Counted from the stretch's first letter, positions 43,469-53,120 are shown. The stretch is 64,000 bases of DNA from Desulfobacteraceae bacterium (GCA_014237395.1 JABZFP010000030.1:248001-312000), one strand, 5' to 3'. The notes: generated from the sequence alone by a model not told the origin. Numbers and translations are program-made.

Positions 43469-44200
43469 ATGCCTTCTGTAAGATTACAGAAATGGCTGGC
43501 GTCGGCCGGGGTCTGCTCCCGGCGCAAGGGCGAGGTGCTGATCCAGGCGGGCCGGGTGGCGGTCAACGGGCAGGTGGTTACCGAACTGGGTACTAAAATC
43601 GATCCGGCCGCTGACCGGGTGGCGGTGGACGGGATGCCGGTGGCGGCCGCGCAGGAGGCGCTGGTCTACATCATTGTGAACAAACCCCGCGGTGTGGTCA
43701 CCTCCTGCGAGCAGGAAGGGGTGCCCGTGGTGGTCGATCTGGTTACCTGCGACGCCCGTATTTATCCTGTCGGACGCTTGGACAAGGACTCCACCGGTCT
43801 GGTGCTTTTGACCAACGACGGCCGCTTGCACCATGGTCTCCTGCACCCGTCCTTCGACCATGAAAAGGAATACGAGGTGACCGTGGCGCGGCCGATTCCG
43901 GACGGTGCCCTGCACAGCATGGCCGCGGGCATGCCCCTGATGGGAAGCAAGACCCGCCCGGCCACGGTCAAACGGCGCGCGGCGCGGCGCTTTCAGATCA
44001 TCCTCAAGGAGGGTAAAAACCGCCAGATCCGGCGGATGGTGCGTAAAGTGGGCAATCATGTGGTGACCCTGAAGCGCGTCCGCATGACCTCCATTCGCTT
44101 AGGCAAACTCAAGGAAGGCCAGTGGCGGCATCTCACCGATCGGGAAGTCGAGCGGCTTCTGCAGTCGCTGCCGCAGGGTGTCAGCACTGCAAAACGCTGA
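43469..44200 (+). CDS. Pseudouridine synthase, RsuA/RluB family
   Basis: This 243-residue protein has an N-terminal S4 RNA-binding domain ('RLQKWLASAGVCSRRKGEVLI') and a pseudouridine synthase domain with the catalytic Asp in 'YPVGRLDKDSTGLVLLTNDG' and 'EGKNRQIRRM' near the end. It most resembles RluB/RluE-type 23S rRNA enzymes, but the rRNA target cannot be read directly. The ATG at 43469 follows CAGGAGG with good spacing; the frame is open 17 codons further back into the repeat. Copies of the palindromic repeat lie on both sides. Confidence 0.9.
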   Translation: MPSVRLQKWLASAGVCSRRKGEVLIQAGRVAVNGQVVTELGTKIDPAADRVAVDGMPVAAAQEALVYIIVNKPRGVVTSCEQEGVPVVVDLVTCDARIYPVGRLDKDSTGLVLLTNDGRLHHGLLHPSFDHEKEYEVTVARPIPDGALHSMAAGMPLMGSKTRPATVKRRAARRFQIILKEGKNRQIRRMVRKVGNHVVTLKRVRMTSIRLGKLKEGQWRHLTDREVERLLQSLPQGVSTAKR

Positions 44201-44267
44201 AACGCCAGCCTGGTATGTAACATAAGCCGCCAGCCGGGGATAGGGACGGGGAACAAACAAATCGCAA

Positions 44268-44396
44268 AAGGGCGGCTGCGGCAAACGTTCAAGATCAAGG
44301 CGTGCAACTTGCGAGGAAGGAGGCGTACTGCTGTACGCCGCACTGACGAGGAAGGCCGCACAACGCCGATATTGGACGTTTGCCGCAGCCGCCCTT
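44268..44396. repeat. Palindromic intergenic element, family B, copy 4
   Basis: Outer arms of 21 bp (44268-44288 and 44376-44396) are perfect complements. The core contains TTCAAGATCAAGGCG, an inner hairpin GGCGTAC/GTACGCC, and CAACGCCGATATTGGA. The right arm overlaps the dctM stop codon. Confidence 0.75.
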
Positions 44397-45696
44397 AGCG
44401 CATCATGTTGGGTAGGAAGAGGGCAATCTCGGGAAACGGCAGCATGAGCAGCGTGGCGGCAATCAGCGCTGCCAGGAGCGGGATTACGCCCTTAAAGATG
44501 ACGTGCAGGGGAATGTCCCGGGCTACTCCGCTGACCACGTAGACGTTGACGCCTACCGGCGGCGTGATGACACCGATCTGGGTCACCAGGACAATGATGA
44601 CGCCGAACCAGATGGGGTCGTATCCCAGTGAGAGCACGACGGGGTAAAAAATCGGCACCGTCAGCATGATCAGGGCCAGGGCGTCGATGACGCAGCCCCC
44701 CAGCAGGTAGACCAGAATGATCATTCCCATGATCATGTAGGCCGGCAGGTTGAACGAGGTCACCCACTCGGCGATGTCGAACGGGATGCGCGTGATCGCC
44801 AGGAAATGTCCGAAGATGGTGGCACCCGCCACGATCACCAGAATCATGCAGGAAATCCGGGTCGTTTCGAAAAGCGACTGGATGAAGCCTTTCCAGGAAA
44901 GGTTTTTCCGGAACAGGGCGATCAGGATCGATCCAAAAGCCCCCACCGCCCCGGCCTCGGTCGGGGTAAAGAATCCCAGAAACAACCCGCCCATAACCAG
45001 CAGGAACAACAGCAGTGTTTCGATCAAACCGGACAGGGAGGCCATGCGGGATCGGAAATCCGCGCGCGGACCCCGCGGTGCCACCGCCGGGGAGAAATGC
45101 ACCCAGATCACGATGGCCAGGATGAAGAGGACGGCCAGTAGCAGGCCCGGCACGATGCCGGCCATAAACAGTTTGCCGATGGACTGCTCGGTCATGATGC
45201 CATAGATGATGAAGACCACACTGGGTGGCACCAGAATGCCCAGACTGCCGCCGGCCGCCACCACACCGGCGGCGATCGTGTCCTTGTAGTGGTACTTGCG
45301 CATTTCCGGCAGGGTCACGGCCGCCATGGTGGCCGCCGTGGCATTGGTGGAGCCGCAAATGGCCGAGAACCCGGCACAGGCGCCGATGGTGGCGATGGCC
45401 ATGCCGCCGGGCCAGTGGCCGATAAACTTGTAGGCCACCTCAAAGAGCCGGCTGCTGATGCCGGCGTGAAACGAGATTTGCCCCATGAGGATAAACAGGG
45501 GAATGACCGTCAGATTGTAGGAGCCGAAAACGTCAAAGAGATCTTTGGCGGTCAGGTTCAGGGCGGCATCGAAATTGACGATATAACCGAATCCGGTAAA
45601 ACCGATCAGGGCCATGACGAAGCCGACCGGCATGCGGGAGAAGATCAGGATGAACAGGGCGAGCAGGCCGATAATGCCGGTAACGGTCGGGGTCAT
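44395..45696 (-). CDS. dctM: TRAP transporter large permease (DctM family)
   Basis: This 433-residue polytopic protein is the large permease of a second TRAP transporter. DctM signatures are 'AICGSTNATAATMAAVTLPEM', 'AAGGSLGILVPPSVVF', 'FTPTEAGAVGAFGS' and 'ITPPVGVNVYVVSG'. It is last in a dctP-dctQ-dctM operon, 109 bp after dctQ, and its stop codon lies in a palindromic repeat that probably folds at the end of the transcript. Substrate is unknown; the closest kind is the C4-dicarboxylate or sialic-acid-like large subunit. Confidence 0.94.
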   Translation of the reverse strand: MTPTVTGIIGLLALFILIFSRMPVGFVMALIGFTGFGYIVNFDAALNLTAKDLFDVFGSYNLTVIPLFILMGQISFHAGISSRLFEVAYKFIGHWPGGMAIATIGACAGFSAICGSTNATAATMAAVTLPEMRKYHYKDTIAAGVVAAGGSLGILVPPSVVFIIYGIMTEQSIGKLFMAGIVPGLLLAVLFILAIVIWVHFSPAVAPRGPRADFRSRMASLSGLIETLLLFLLVMGGLFLGFFTPTEAGAVGAFGSILIALFRKNLSWKGFIQSLFETTRISCMILVIVAGATIFGHFLAITRIPFDIAEWVTSFNLPAYMIMGMIILVYLLGGCVIDALALIMLTVPIFYPVVLSLGYDPIWFGVIIVLVTQIGVITPPVGVNVYVVSGVARDIPLHVIFKGVIPLLAALIAATLLMLPFPEIALFLPNMMR

Positions 45697-45805
45697 GCAA
45701 CCATCCTTTGAGATGATGCGCTAAACAGGGCGCGTGTCGTATCCATTGCCAGGCCGGAGGACGGCGTTGCCGGAGACGTTTCCGGCTGTAAGCGATGGCA
45801 TCTGG

Positions 45806-46294
45806 TCATTGTCCCATCATGACAGCGATGCTCTTGATAAACCGCACTGCCAGGACCAGCGTCAACAGGCAGCAGCCTACCGCGATACCGTAGACAAAGG
45901 GGTAAATCGGCATCTGCAGCGTCATGGAGACTTCGCCGAAGGACTTCAGGTCGGCGGCGTAAACCATGCACTGGTGGGACAGAAACCCGAAGAAGATCGC
46001 ACAGACCAGGGCGTTGATGCCATCCACGAAGGATTGGGCGCGGGCCGGGAGCTTTTGGACTACAAAATCCACAGCAATGTGGCCCCGGTGGACCGAGGTG
46101 TAGCCCAACGCAAACGCAGCGAAGACGGCGCCCAAAAATCCCACCATTTCATATGTTCCGGGGATCGGATGCCGGAACAGGCGCAGGATGATATCCATGC
46201 AGGTCAGTCCCATCATCGCCGCCACCGCCGCCGCCGAAACCCAGTTGAACATTTCAGCGGTTTTTGCAATCCATTGTTCGATTCGCAGAATCAA
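45806..46294 (-). CDS. dctQ: TRAP transporter small permease (DctQ family)
   Basis: This 162-residue protein has four hydrophobic helices and the DctQ signatures 'CMDIILRLFRHPIPGTYEMVGF' style second helix and 'VHRGHIAVDFVVQKLP' loop. It is the small membrane subunit of the second TRAP transporter. The gap to dctP upstream is 147 bp and holds an inverted repeat. Confidence 0.9.
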   Translation of the reverse strand: MILRIEQWIAKTAEMFNWVSAAAVAAMMGLTCMDIILRLFRHPIPGTYEMVGFLGAVFAAFALGYTSVHRGHIAVDFVVQKLPARAQSFVDGINALVCAIFFGFLSHQCMVYAADLKSFGEVSMTLQMPIYPFVYGIAVGCCLLTLVLAVRFIKSIAVMMGQ

Positions 46295-46316
46295 GATGTC
46301 TCCTCACGCAAGGTTT

Positions 46317-46428
46317 CAACGTTCGGTCGCAACCGGATGGTCGTGCCAAAGCGCTATGCCATACCTCAAATGGTACCCGGAAGGCCAGCGAAAAAGCATA
46401 TCGAGCCCCCTGTCGCCACCGAACGTTG
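46317..46428. repeat. Inverted repeat between dctP and dctQ of the second TRAP operon
   Basis: Perfect 11-bp arms CAACGTTCGGT (46317-46327) and ACCGAACGTTG (46418-46428) enclose ~90 bp. It may be a distant family B element or an mRNA-processing/stabilising structure. Confidence 0.5.
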
Positions 46429-46441
46429 TCGTCCCGCGGCC

Positions 46442-47455
46442 CTATTGATCCGTGGATTTGATCAGGCCGTTCAACGTGTTGACCATGTCGTCGCCCGGCA
46501 ATCCCTTCTGGCTGGCGGTCGTCGCAAAGCCGTCGATGATGGGCTGAACCGCGGTCTTCCAGCGGGCATTTTCGCTGTCGGACAGTTCCAGGATCTGGTT
46601 GCCCAGGCTGAGGGTGAATTCACGGCCGGCCGCATCGTCCTTGTCCCAGGTTTCGCCATGAACATCGATCCATTCCTTGCTGACGGCGTCGAATACCTGC
46701 TGGACATCGGCCGGTAGTTTGCGCCATTTATCCTTGTTCATCACGACATACATGGCTGTGGTGTAACCCACACTTTTAGAATCGGTGGTGTATTTGATCA
46801 CTTCGGCCTGCTTCCAGCCTTTAAGGGTTTCCATGGGGGCAAAGGTGCCTTCCACAACGCCCTTCTGCAGGGCTTCATAGGCGGCATTCTGGGGCATCGC
46901 CACGGGCACGCCGCCCAGGGTTTCCACGATACGGGCACTGAGGCCGGTAGAACGGATCTTGAGACCCGCCATTTCTTCGATGGACTGGACGGGTTTCTTG
47001 GTGTGCAGCAGGCCGGGGCCGTGGCCGTGCAGGTAGAGAACCTTCACGTCGTCGAGTTCTTTCGGCTGATATTTCTGGTAGTATTCATTGGCCGTGCGGG
47101 AGGCGACAATGCCGCTGGGGTAGCCCAGGGGCAGATCGAGGGCTTCCATGACCGGAAAGCGGCCCCGGGTGTAAGCAAACACCGACATGCCGATATCGGA
47201 GATGCCGTTCACCACGCCGTCATAGCACTGCTGGGGTTTGGTCAGGGTGCCGGTGGGGAAGATCTGGATTTTGACCTGGCCGTTGGTGCGTGCTTCGATT
47301 TCTTTGGCCCAGCTCATGGCGGCCTGGCACTGGCCGTGCGTGGGCGGGAAGAAAATGCTGTAGGTCAGGTTGATGGGGGCGGCCGATAGCGGGCCGGCCA
47401 GGGCCAGACCGAAAACCAATGCCAGAATCATGGGGAGCGCGAACTGTTTTTTCAT
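46442..47455 (-). CDS. dctP: TRAP transporter substrate-binding protein (DctP family)
   Basis: This 337-residue protein is the periplasmic receptor of the second TRAP transporter. It has a Sec signal peptide (residues ~1-25, cleavage near LSA-API) and the DctP patterns 'NGQVKIQIFPTGTL', 'MAGLKIRSTGLSARIV' with the conserved substrate Arg, and 'GVVEGTFAPMETLKGW'. GGAGGC precedes the ATG. It is first in its operon; no regulator is adjacent and the ligand is not predictable. Confidence 0.92.
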   Translation of the reverse strand: MKKQFALPMILALVFGLALAGPLSAAPINLTYSIFFPPTHGQCQAAMSWAKEIEARTNGQVKIQIFPTGTLTKPQQCYDGVVNGISDIGMSVFAYTRGRFPVMEALDLPLGYPSGIVASRTANEYYQKYQPKELDDVKVLYLHGHGPGLLHTKKPVQSIEEMAGLKIRSTGLSARIVETLGGVPVAMPQNAAYEALQKGVVEGTFAPMETLKGWKQAEVIKYTTDSKSVGYTTAMYVVMNKDKWRKLPADVQQVFDAVSKEWIDVHGETWDKDDAAGREFTLSLGNQILELSDSENARWKTAVQPIIDGFATTASQKGLPGDDMVNTLNGLIKSTDQ

Positions 47456-48033
47456 GGGGCCTCCTTGCTTTCATGCTACAGGGTGAGCCAGATGCGTTAC
47501 GACCATCCACGCCATTGACGGCACGTCTGCGCGACGGTCATGCGATCTGGGATGTCATGTTTTTACGGCTCTTAGACACGGCCCGGGTGGCCGAAGATCG
47601 GGGGTCGGAGTCGGGCCTGCATGCTCATGCCAGGACGAGCAGCAGGCCTTCAATAGATATAATCGTAGGCGTGGTAGCGGATATGTTGTAAAAGACGAAA
47701 CGGCATACCATTGATCCTTAACATGATGGCCCATACTGATCAATGGGACAATGCTTGTCAAGTTCTTTCTGTGTCTACCACGGCGGGCCATAGGGCCCGC
47801 ACCGCGGTGTCTCGCTGGAGCGCGCAGACACGAATTGGCCGGCCGTGACAGGCTGCCAGGCGCCTGGGCCGGCCACAGACACAACCCCCGTGACCGTCCG
47901 CCGAGTGACAAGTCGGTCTTGACTTCAAGGCACGTTGCGGTAGAAATGGGGGGTCATCAGGCAATAGCAATTCATGCGGCAGCTACAGCGCCGGTCATTG
48001 GTCTGAAATTGATGTTCTTTTCAAGGAGTATCC
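47456..48033. other. 578-bp divergent intergenic region
   Basis: It separates the TRAP operon (-) from the nucleotide-sugar dehydrogenase gene (+). I see no credible gene. It contains several short GC-rich inverted repeats (e.g. GGCCATAGGGCCC near 47786) and one candidate plus-strand promoter at 47919-47946. Confidence 0.4.
47919..47946 (+). promoter_or_regulatory. Possible promoter of the nucleotide-sugar dehydrogenase gene
   Basis: TTGACT (47919-47924), 16-base spacer, TAGAAA (47941-47946), 88 bp before the start codon. Confidence 0.35.
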
Positions 48034-49344
48034 ATGGTTACCTTCGCGTCACTGGAAGCCGGCCGCGACAGTATTGCCGTCGTGGGGCTGGGTTATGTCG
48101 GCCTGCCCCTGGCCATTCATCTGTCACGGCATTTCAAGGTGGTGGGCTATGACCTGAAGCAGGCCCGCATCGATGAGTTGCAGGCCGGGCGCGATCGCAC
48201 CCTGGAAGTGGATGCGGAGGTCCTGCAGTCTTCAGCGTTGCAATTTACGGCCGATCCCGCGGCTTTGGCGTCGTGCCGTTTGATCATCGTGGCGGTGCCG
48301 ACCCCCATCGACGGCCACCGGATCCCCGACCTGACCCCGTTGCGCGGCGCGTCCCAAACCGTCGGCGAGCAGCTGACGCAGGGGGCTTGCGTGGTGTTTG
48401 AATCAACGGTGTTTCCGGGGGCCACCGAAGATATCTGCGTTCCGATCATGGAAGCCCGGTCCGGCCTGGTTTGCGGGCAGGATTTTACGGTGGGGTACTC
48501 GCCGGAACGGATCAATCCCGGCGACAAGGTGCACACGGTGGATAAGATCACCAAGATCGTGGCCGGCTCCGACGCGGAGACGACCCGGCTGCTGGCCGGG
48601 GTCTATGGCCGGGTGGTGACCGCCGGCATCCACCAGGCGCCCTCCATCAAGGTGGCCGAAGCCGCCAAGGTGATCGAGAACACACAGCGCGATTTGAATA
48701 TCGCCCTGATGAACGAACTGGCCATGATTTTCGACCACATGGCGATCGACACCCTGGAGGTGCTGGAGGCGGCGGGCACCAAATGGAATTTTTTAAACTT
48801 CCGGCCGGGTCTGGTGGGGGGGCACTGCATCGGCGTCGATCCCTATTACCTGACCTTCAAGGCGGAAGCCATCGGCTATCACCCCAACATGATCCTGGCG
48901 GGGCGCCGGATCAACGACAATGTGGGAAAATTTGTGGCGGAGAAAACCGTCAAGATGCTGATCAAGGGCAAGCGCCAGGTGCGCGGTGCCATCGTTGGGA
49001 TTCTGGGGCTGACCTTCAAAGAGAACGTGCCGGATCTGCGCAATACCAAGGTGGTCGATATCATCCGTGAACTGCAGGATTACGGGATCAATGTGCGGGT
49101 TCACGATCCCCTGGCCGACCCGGAGGAGGCCCGGCATTATTATGGTCTCGAACTGGTTGCGTGGGATCAACTCGGCACCGTGGACGCCGCCATCCTGACC
49201 GTGCTGCACGACGACTACCGCAGCCGGGGGCTGGCGGCCATTGCCGCACGGCTGCATCCCGAATATCCGCTCTTATTGGACGTGAAAGGGGCGTATACAC
49301 CGCAGGATGCCGACCAACTGGGCATCCACTACTGGCGGTTGTAG
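48034..49344 (+). CDS. Nucleotide sugar dehydrogenase (TviB/WbpA-type)
   Basis: This 436-residue protein oxidises a UDP-sugar at C6 to the uronic acid with two NAD+. The NAD motif GLGYVGLP is at residues ~18-25; 'VAVPTPID', 'ESTVFPGATEDI', 'YSPERINPGD' and the catalytic Cys265 in 'GGHCIGVDPYYL' follow. The ESTVFPGATE and GVDPYY forms are those of UDP-N-acetylhexosamine dehydrogenases (TviB, WbpA, CapL) rather than UDP-glucose dehydrogenase. CAAGGAG precedes the ATG. No other capsule or O-antigen gene is near, so the pathway is not clear. Confidence 0.92.
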   Translation: MVTFASLEAGRDSIAVVGLGYVGLPLAIHLSRHFKVVGYDLKQARIDELQAGRDRTLEVDAEVLQSSALQFTADPAALASCRLIIVAVPTPIDGHRIPDLTPLRGASQTVGEQLTQGACVVFESTVFPGATEDICVPIMEARSGLVCGQDFTVGYSPERINPGDKVHTVDKITKIVAGSDAETTRLLAGVYGRVVTAGIHQAPSIKVAEAAKVIENTQRDLNIALMNELAMIFDHMAIDTLEVLEAAGTKWNFLNFRPGLVGGHCIGVDPYYLTFKAEAIGYHPNMILAGRRINDNVGKFVAEKTVKMLIKGKRQVRGAIVGILGLTFKENVPDLRNTKVVDIIRELQDYGINVRVHDPLADPEEARHYYGLELVAWDQLGTVDAAILTVLHDDYRSRGLAAIAARLHPEYPLLLDVKGAYTPQDADQLGIHYWRL

Positions 49345-49345
49345 T

Positions 49346-49490
49346 TAGTGTCCTTCCATAAATGTCCAATTTGCCCGATATCGGCGTTGCGCGAAAAATG
49401 GATTCCTCGGAATATCAACCATATGCCTGCGGTTCAATTTTTCGCGCGCCTTGATCTCAAACAAACTGGCCGATTTCTGGTTGGACACTA
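49346..49490. repeat. Palindromic intergenic element, family B, copy 6
   Basis: Outer arms TAGTGTCC (49346-49353) and GGACACTA (49483-49490), inner arms GCGCGAAAAAT (49389-49399) and complement (49437-49447). On the minus strand the core reads TTGAGATCAAGGCGCG and GCAACGCCGATATCGG, matching copies 4 and 5. Confidence 0.7.
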
Positions 49491-49542
49491 GTTAGAATCG
49501 AGGGCCACGATGATCATGACATGGCCATGCAGGAGCCGAACG

Positions 49543-50277
49543 GTGGGCAGCATCTTACGCAAACTGTATAAAATCTATACCTGGCTGGTCGTTGCCCCCA
49601 TCCTGGGAATTTCCACCGCTTTTTTCGGAGCCAGCGCCGTTATCCTGCTCTTTTTTCTCAAACCGCGGCTGGTCAGCACCCTTTGCGGTAAAACCTGGGC
49701 CCGGGTCAACAGTTTTGTCACCCCGATGCGGGTCAAGGTCATTGGCCGCCAGAACGTCGATCCGCGTCAATCCTACGTGATTGTCAGCAATCACCAGAGC
49801 CAGTACGACATCTTTGTGCTCTATGGGTGGCTGAATATCGATTTCAAATGGGTCATGAAGCAGGAGTTGCGCAAAGTGCCCGCCATCGGTATTTCTTGTG
49901 AGCGGCTGGGCCATATCTATGTGGACCGCTCCAACCGGGAGGCCGCTCTGGCCTCGATCAATGCCGCCAAACAGCGCATCGTGGACGGGACCTCGGTCCT
50001 CTTCTTTCCGGAAGGCACTCGCAGCCGGGATAATCGCATGCGGCCCTTTAAAAAAGGGGCCTTCCGAATGGCGCTGGATTTGCAGCTGCCGATCCTGCCC
50101 ATTGCGATTCAGGGCACGCGTGATATTCTTCCCTCGGATACGCTGGACCTCTATCCGGGGCGGGCCACGATGTTCATCCATCCGCCCATTCCCATTGACG
50201 ATTACAGCCACGACACGCTGGACGACCTCATGGCCCGCACGCGCGCCGTGATCGAGGCCCCGAATCCGACCCACTAG
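49543..50277 (+). CDS. plsC: 1-acyl-sn-glycerol-3-phosphate acyltransferase
   Basis: This 244-residue membrane-associated enzyme acylates lysophosphatidic acid to phosphatidic acid. The HX4D motif is in 'SNHQSQYDIF', the substrate motif in 'FFPEGTRSRDN', and 'LPILPIAIQGT' follows; a hydrophobic helix lies at residues ~12-40. The start is the GTG at 49543, with AGGAG seven bases upstream; the ATG at 49510 has no site and adds a non-hydrophobic Arg-rich stretch. The lysoplasmalogenase gene follows by 21 bp, so both probably serve phospholipid remodelling. Confidence 0.9.
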   Translation: MGSILRKLYKIYTWLVVAPILGISTAFFGASAVILLFFLKPRLVSTLCGKTWARVNSFVTPMRVKVIGRQNVDPRQSYVIVSNHQSQYDIFVLYGWLNIDFKWVMKQELRKVPAIGISCERLGHIYVDRSNREAALASINAAKQRIVDGTSVLFFPEGTRSRDNRMRPFKKGAFRMALDLQLPILPIAIQGTRDILPSDTLDLYPGRATMFIHPPIPIDDYSHDTLDDLMARTRAVIEAPNPTH

Positions 50278-50298
50278 CGCAGCACCCGGGAGACCACC

Positions 50299-50952
50299 AT
50301 GTCCCTGCATCTCGTTTTTCTTCTGGCCCCACTACTGTTGATCGTTCTACTGGTCTTCGAAAAGCGTGACAACCTGCGCGGCAAGCTGATGGTCAAGCCG
50401 GTGCTGTCCTGCCTGTTCGTCCTTACGGCCTTGGCGGCGGCGACCCATTTCAGTGCCTATGCGATCATCGTGGTGGCAGGGCTGGTGCTGTGCCTGGTGG
50501 GGGATGTCTGCCTGGCCTTTCCGCAGCGCACCATGTTCCGGGCCGGCCTGGTGGCCTTCCTGCTCGGACATGTCGCCTATATCGTCGCCTTTGTCGCTGT
50601 GGCCCGACCCAATGTGGGCTTGGGGGTAGCAGGGGCGGCGGCCCTGCCGGTGAGCGGTCTGGTTTACGTCCGGTTGCAGCCTTTCCTCGGGAGCATGCAA
50701 AAAGCGGTCATGGCCTACATCATCGTGATTTCGCTGATGGTCATCGCGGCCGGCGGGGTTTTCGGCGATGGGCAGCTGTCTGCGTCCGGACGCTTTCTGG
50801 TTCTCAACGGGGCCTTCAGTTTTTATCTCTCCGACATCTTCGTGGCGCGGCAGCGCTTTGTCCAGGCTTCTTTCTGGAATCGCCTGATTGGGTTGCCGCT
50901 CTACTATCTGGGGCAGTTTCAGATTGCCTATACCGCCGGTCTGTTGGGCTGA
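50299..50952 (+). CDS. Lysoplasmalogenase (YhhN/TMEM86 family)
   Basis: This 217-residue protein has about eight hydrophobic segments and the YhhN motifs 'LVLCLVGDVCLAFP', 'FLLGHVAYIVAF' and 'FYLSDIFVARQRF', whose acidic residues form the active site. Family enzymes hydrolyse the vinyl-ether bond of lysoplasmalogens, releasing an aldehyde, in the inner membrane. Anaerobes with plasmalogens would need it. It follows plsC closely on the same strand. Confidence 0.85.
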   Translation: MSLHLVFLLAPLLLIVLLVFEKRDNLRGKLMVKPVLSCLFVLTALAAATHFSAYAIIVVAGLVLCLVGDVCLAFPQRTMFRAGLVAFLLGHVAYIVAFVAVARPNVGLGVAGAAALPVSGLVYVRLQPFLGSMQKAVMAYIIVISLMVIAAGGVFGDGQLSASGRFLVLNGAFSFYLSDIFVARQRFVQASFWNRLIGLPLYYLGQFQIAYTAGLLG

Positions 50953-51118
50953 TCGCCAATGACAAACCGCCTGCGGCAGCAATCCGGCACCAGGCGCCAT
51001 GCACGCCGGCATGCATACAACGCAACATTTATTCGATCTTCTGATGGCCATATCCAAAGCCTCTTGAGGTCTTTTTCTCAAGGGGGGAAACTTCTATTTT
51101 CAGGGAAGGAATCCGCCC

Positions 51119-53005
51119 ATGTCGACTGAGAGGTTGGGCACCGAACAGGGCTATCGGCATTTGATGGCTTATCTTCCGGAAGTTTTCTACCGCACCGACC
51201 GTGAGGGCACCATCACCATGATATCCCCGTCCGTCACCAATGTGCTGGGGTATCCGGCTGATGCCGTCGTCGGGAAGAACATGGCCCGGGATCTCTATCT
51301 TGACCGCCGCCAATGTGACCATCTCCTGGAAAAGCTGGCGCGTACGGGAACGGTAAACGACGAGGAAGTCGTTTTGAAGCACCATGACGGCCATGGTGTG
51401 CTGGTATCGGTCACGGCGCGGGTTGCCCACGACCCCGACGGTCGCCCCAACGGCGTGGAAGGCTTGTTTAATGACATTACCCGGCACCGCAAAATCGAGG
51501 ATGAACGCACACGGTTGGCCGCGGCCGTCGATCAGGCCAGTGAACTTATTTTCATTACGGATACCGACGGCATCATCCAGTACGTCAACCCCTCCTTTGA
51601 GAATGTTACGGGCTACTCCCGGGAGGAAGCGGTCGGTCAAAAGCCTTCCCTGCTAAAAAGCGGCAAACACGACACCGCCTTCTATGCCGCGCTGTGGGCT
51701 ACGATCACCGGCGGGACGGTCTGGAAAGGCCGGATTGTCAACCGCAAGAAAGACGGCACCCTATATGAAGAGGAAGCCACGATTACCCCCATCCGTGATC
51801 ATACCGGCCGGATGGTCAGCTACGTGGCGGTCAAGCGGGATGTCACCCGTGAAGTGACCCTCACCAAACAACTGCGCCAGGCCCAGAAAATGGAGGCCAT
51901 CGGTACACTGGCAGGCGGCATTGCCCACGATTTCAACAATATCCTGGCTGCCATCATCGGTTACACGGAATTGGCCCGCATGGACATGGTCGAGGGCACC
52001 CCCTTGATGGAGAACATCAACAAGGTGCTCGGCGCCAGCTACCGGGCCCGGGACCTGGTCGCTCAAATTCTGGCGTTCAGCCGGCAGACCGAACAGAAGT
52101 TGAAGCCCGTCAACATCAGCGCCATCGTCAAAGAAGTTCTCAAACTGCTGCGGGCCTCGCTGCCGGCCACCATCGAAATTCACCAGCGGCTTCTCATGCC
52201 GTTCGCCACCATCCTGGCCGATGTGACCCAGATCCATCAGGTGCTCATGAATATCTGCACCAATGCCGGTCATGCCATGCGGTCGAAAGGGGGTGTACTG
52301 GAAGTCTATCTGGGAGAGGCCCGCGACGAATTCGAGCCGCCCTTGCCGCTGCAGCATCTGACGGCGTCGGATCATATCTGCCTCGCCATACGGGATACCG
52401 GGCATGGCATGCCCCCTGACGTCATCGAGCGCATTTTCGATCCGTATTTCACCACCAAGAAGAAGGAAGAGGGCACCGGGCTCGGATTGGCCGTGGTCCA
52501 CGGCATCGTTACCAGCCACAACGGGCACATCACGGTGGAGAGCACACCGGGTGAAGGGACCACCTTCAAGATCTATTTTCCCATTATTTTCGCAAAAGTA
52601 TTCGACCGCAAGCAAACCCTGGGGGCCAAATTGCCGGGCGGGACGGAGCGGGTGATGCTGATCGACGACGAGGTCGATATCGTCCAGGTCAATCGCCAGA
52701 TGCTCGAACGATTAGGATATACGGTGGCGGCTTTTACAGACAGCGCAGCCGCCGTTGCCACTTTTGAATCCGACCCCCATTGTGTGGATCTTCTGATCAC
52801 CGACATGACCATGCCCGGCCTGACCGGTGATCATGTGGTGCAGGCCGTATTGACCCGGCGTCCGGATCTCCCGATTATCATGTGCACGGGTTTCAGCGAA
52901 ATTATCACCAAGGAAAAGGCCCTGGGCATGGGGGTTCGCAAGCTGATGATGAAGCCCCTGTCGCTGGGGGCGCTGGCGCGGACGATTCGGGAGTTGCTGG
53001 ATTGA
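51119..53005 (+). CDS. PAS-PAS hybrid histidine kinase with receiver domain
   Basis: This 628-residue cytoplasmic sensor has two PAS domains (residues ~12-125 and ~135-250, with 'ITDTDGIIQYVNPSFENVTGYSREEAVGQ' type signature), a dimerisation domain with phospho-acceptor His270 in 'GGIAHDFNNI', an ATPase domain with 'GTGLGLAVVHGI', and a C-terminal receiver with Asp562 in 'LLITDMTMPG' and 'MMKP'. No transmembrane helix is predicted, so it senses an internal signal. The class (HDFNN H-box) often acts through its own receiver and a distant response regulator; no partner is adjacent. Confidence 0.93.
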   Translation: MSTERLGTEQGYRHLMAYLPEVFYRTDREGTITMISPSVTNVLGYPADAVVGKNMARDLYLDRRQCDHLLEKLARTGTVNDEEVVLKHHDGHGVLVSVTARVAHDPDGRPNGVEGLFNDITRHRKIEDERTRLAAAVDQASELIFITDTDGIIQYVNPSFENVTGYSREEAVGQKPSLLKSGKHDTAFYAALWATITGGTVWKGRIVNRKKDGTLYEEEATITPIRDHTGRMVSYVAVKRDVTREVTLTKQLRQAQKMEAIGTLAGGIAHDFNNILAAIIGYTELARMDMVEGTPLMENINKVLGASYRARDLVAQILAFSRQTEQKLKPVNISAIVKEVLKLLRASLPATIEIHQRLLMPFATILADVTQIHQVLMNICTNAGHAMRSKGGVLEVYLGEARDEFEPPLPLQHLTASDHICLAIRDTGHGMPPDVIERIFDPYFTTKKKEEGTGLGLAVVHGIVTSHNGHITVESTPGEGTTFKIYFPIIFAKVFDRKQTLGAKLPGGTERVMLIDDEVDIVQVNRQMLERLGYTVAAFTDSAAAVATFESDPHCVDLLITDMTMPGLTGDHVVQAVLTRRPDLPIIMCTGFSEIITKEKALGMGVRKLMMKPLSLGALARTIRELLD

Positions 53006-53120
53006 TCCCAATAAGATGGTATCTGGGGAAATTCGGTTGGCCTGTCTATGGAAATGATATCTACTTTCATGGGCCAACCGATAAGCGCTTACTGACAAGG
53101 AAGAATAGTGCTTCTGAGTT

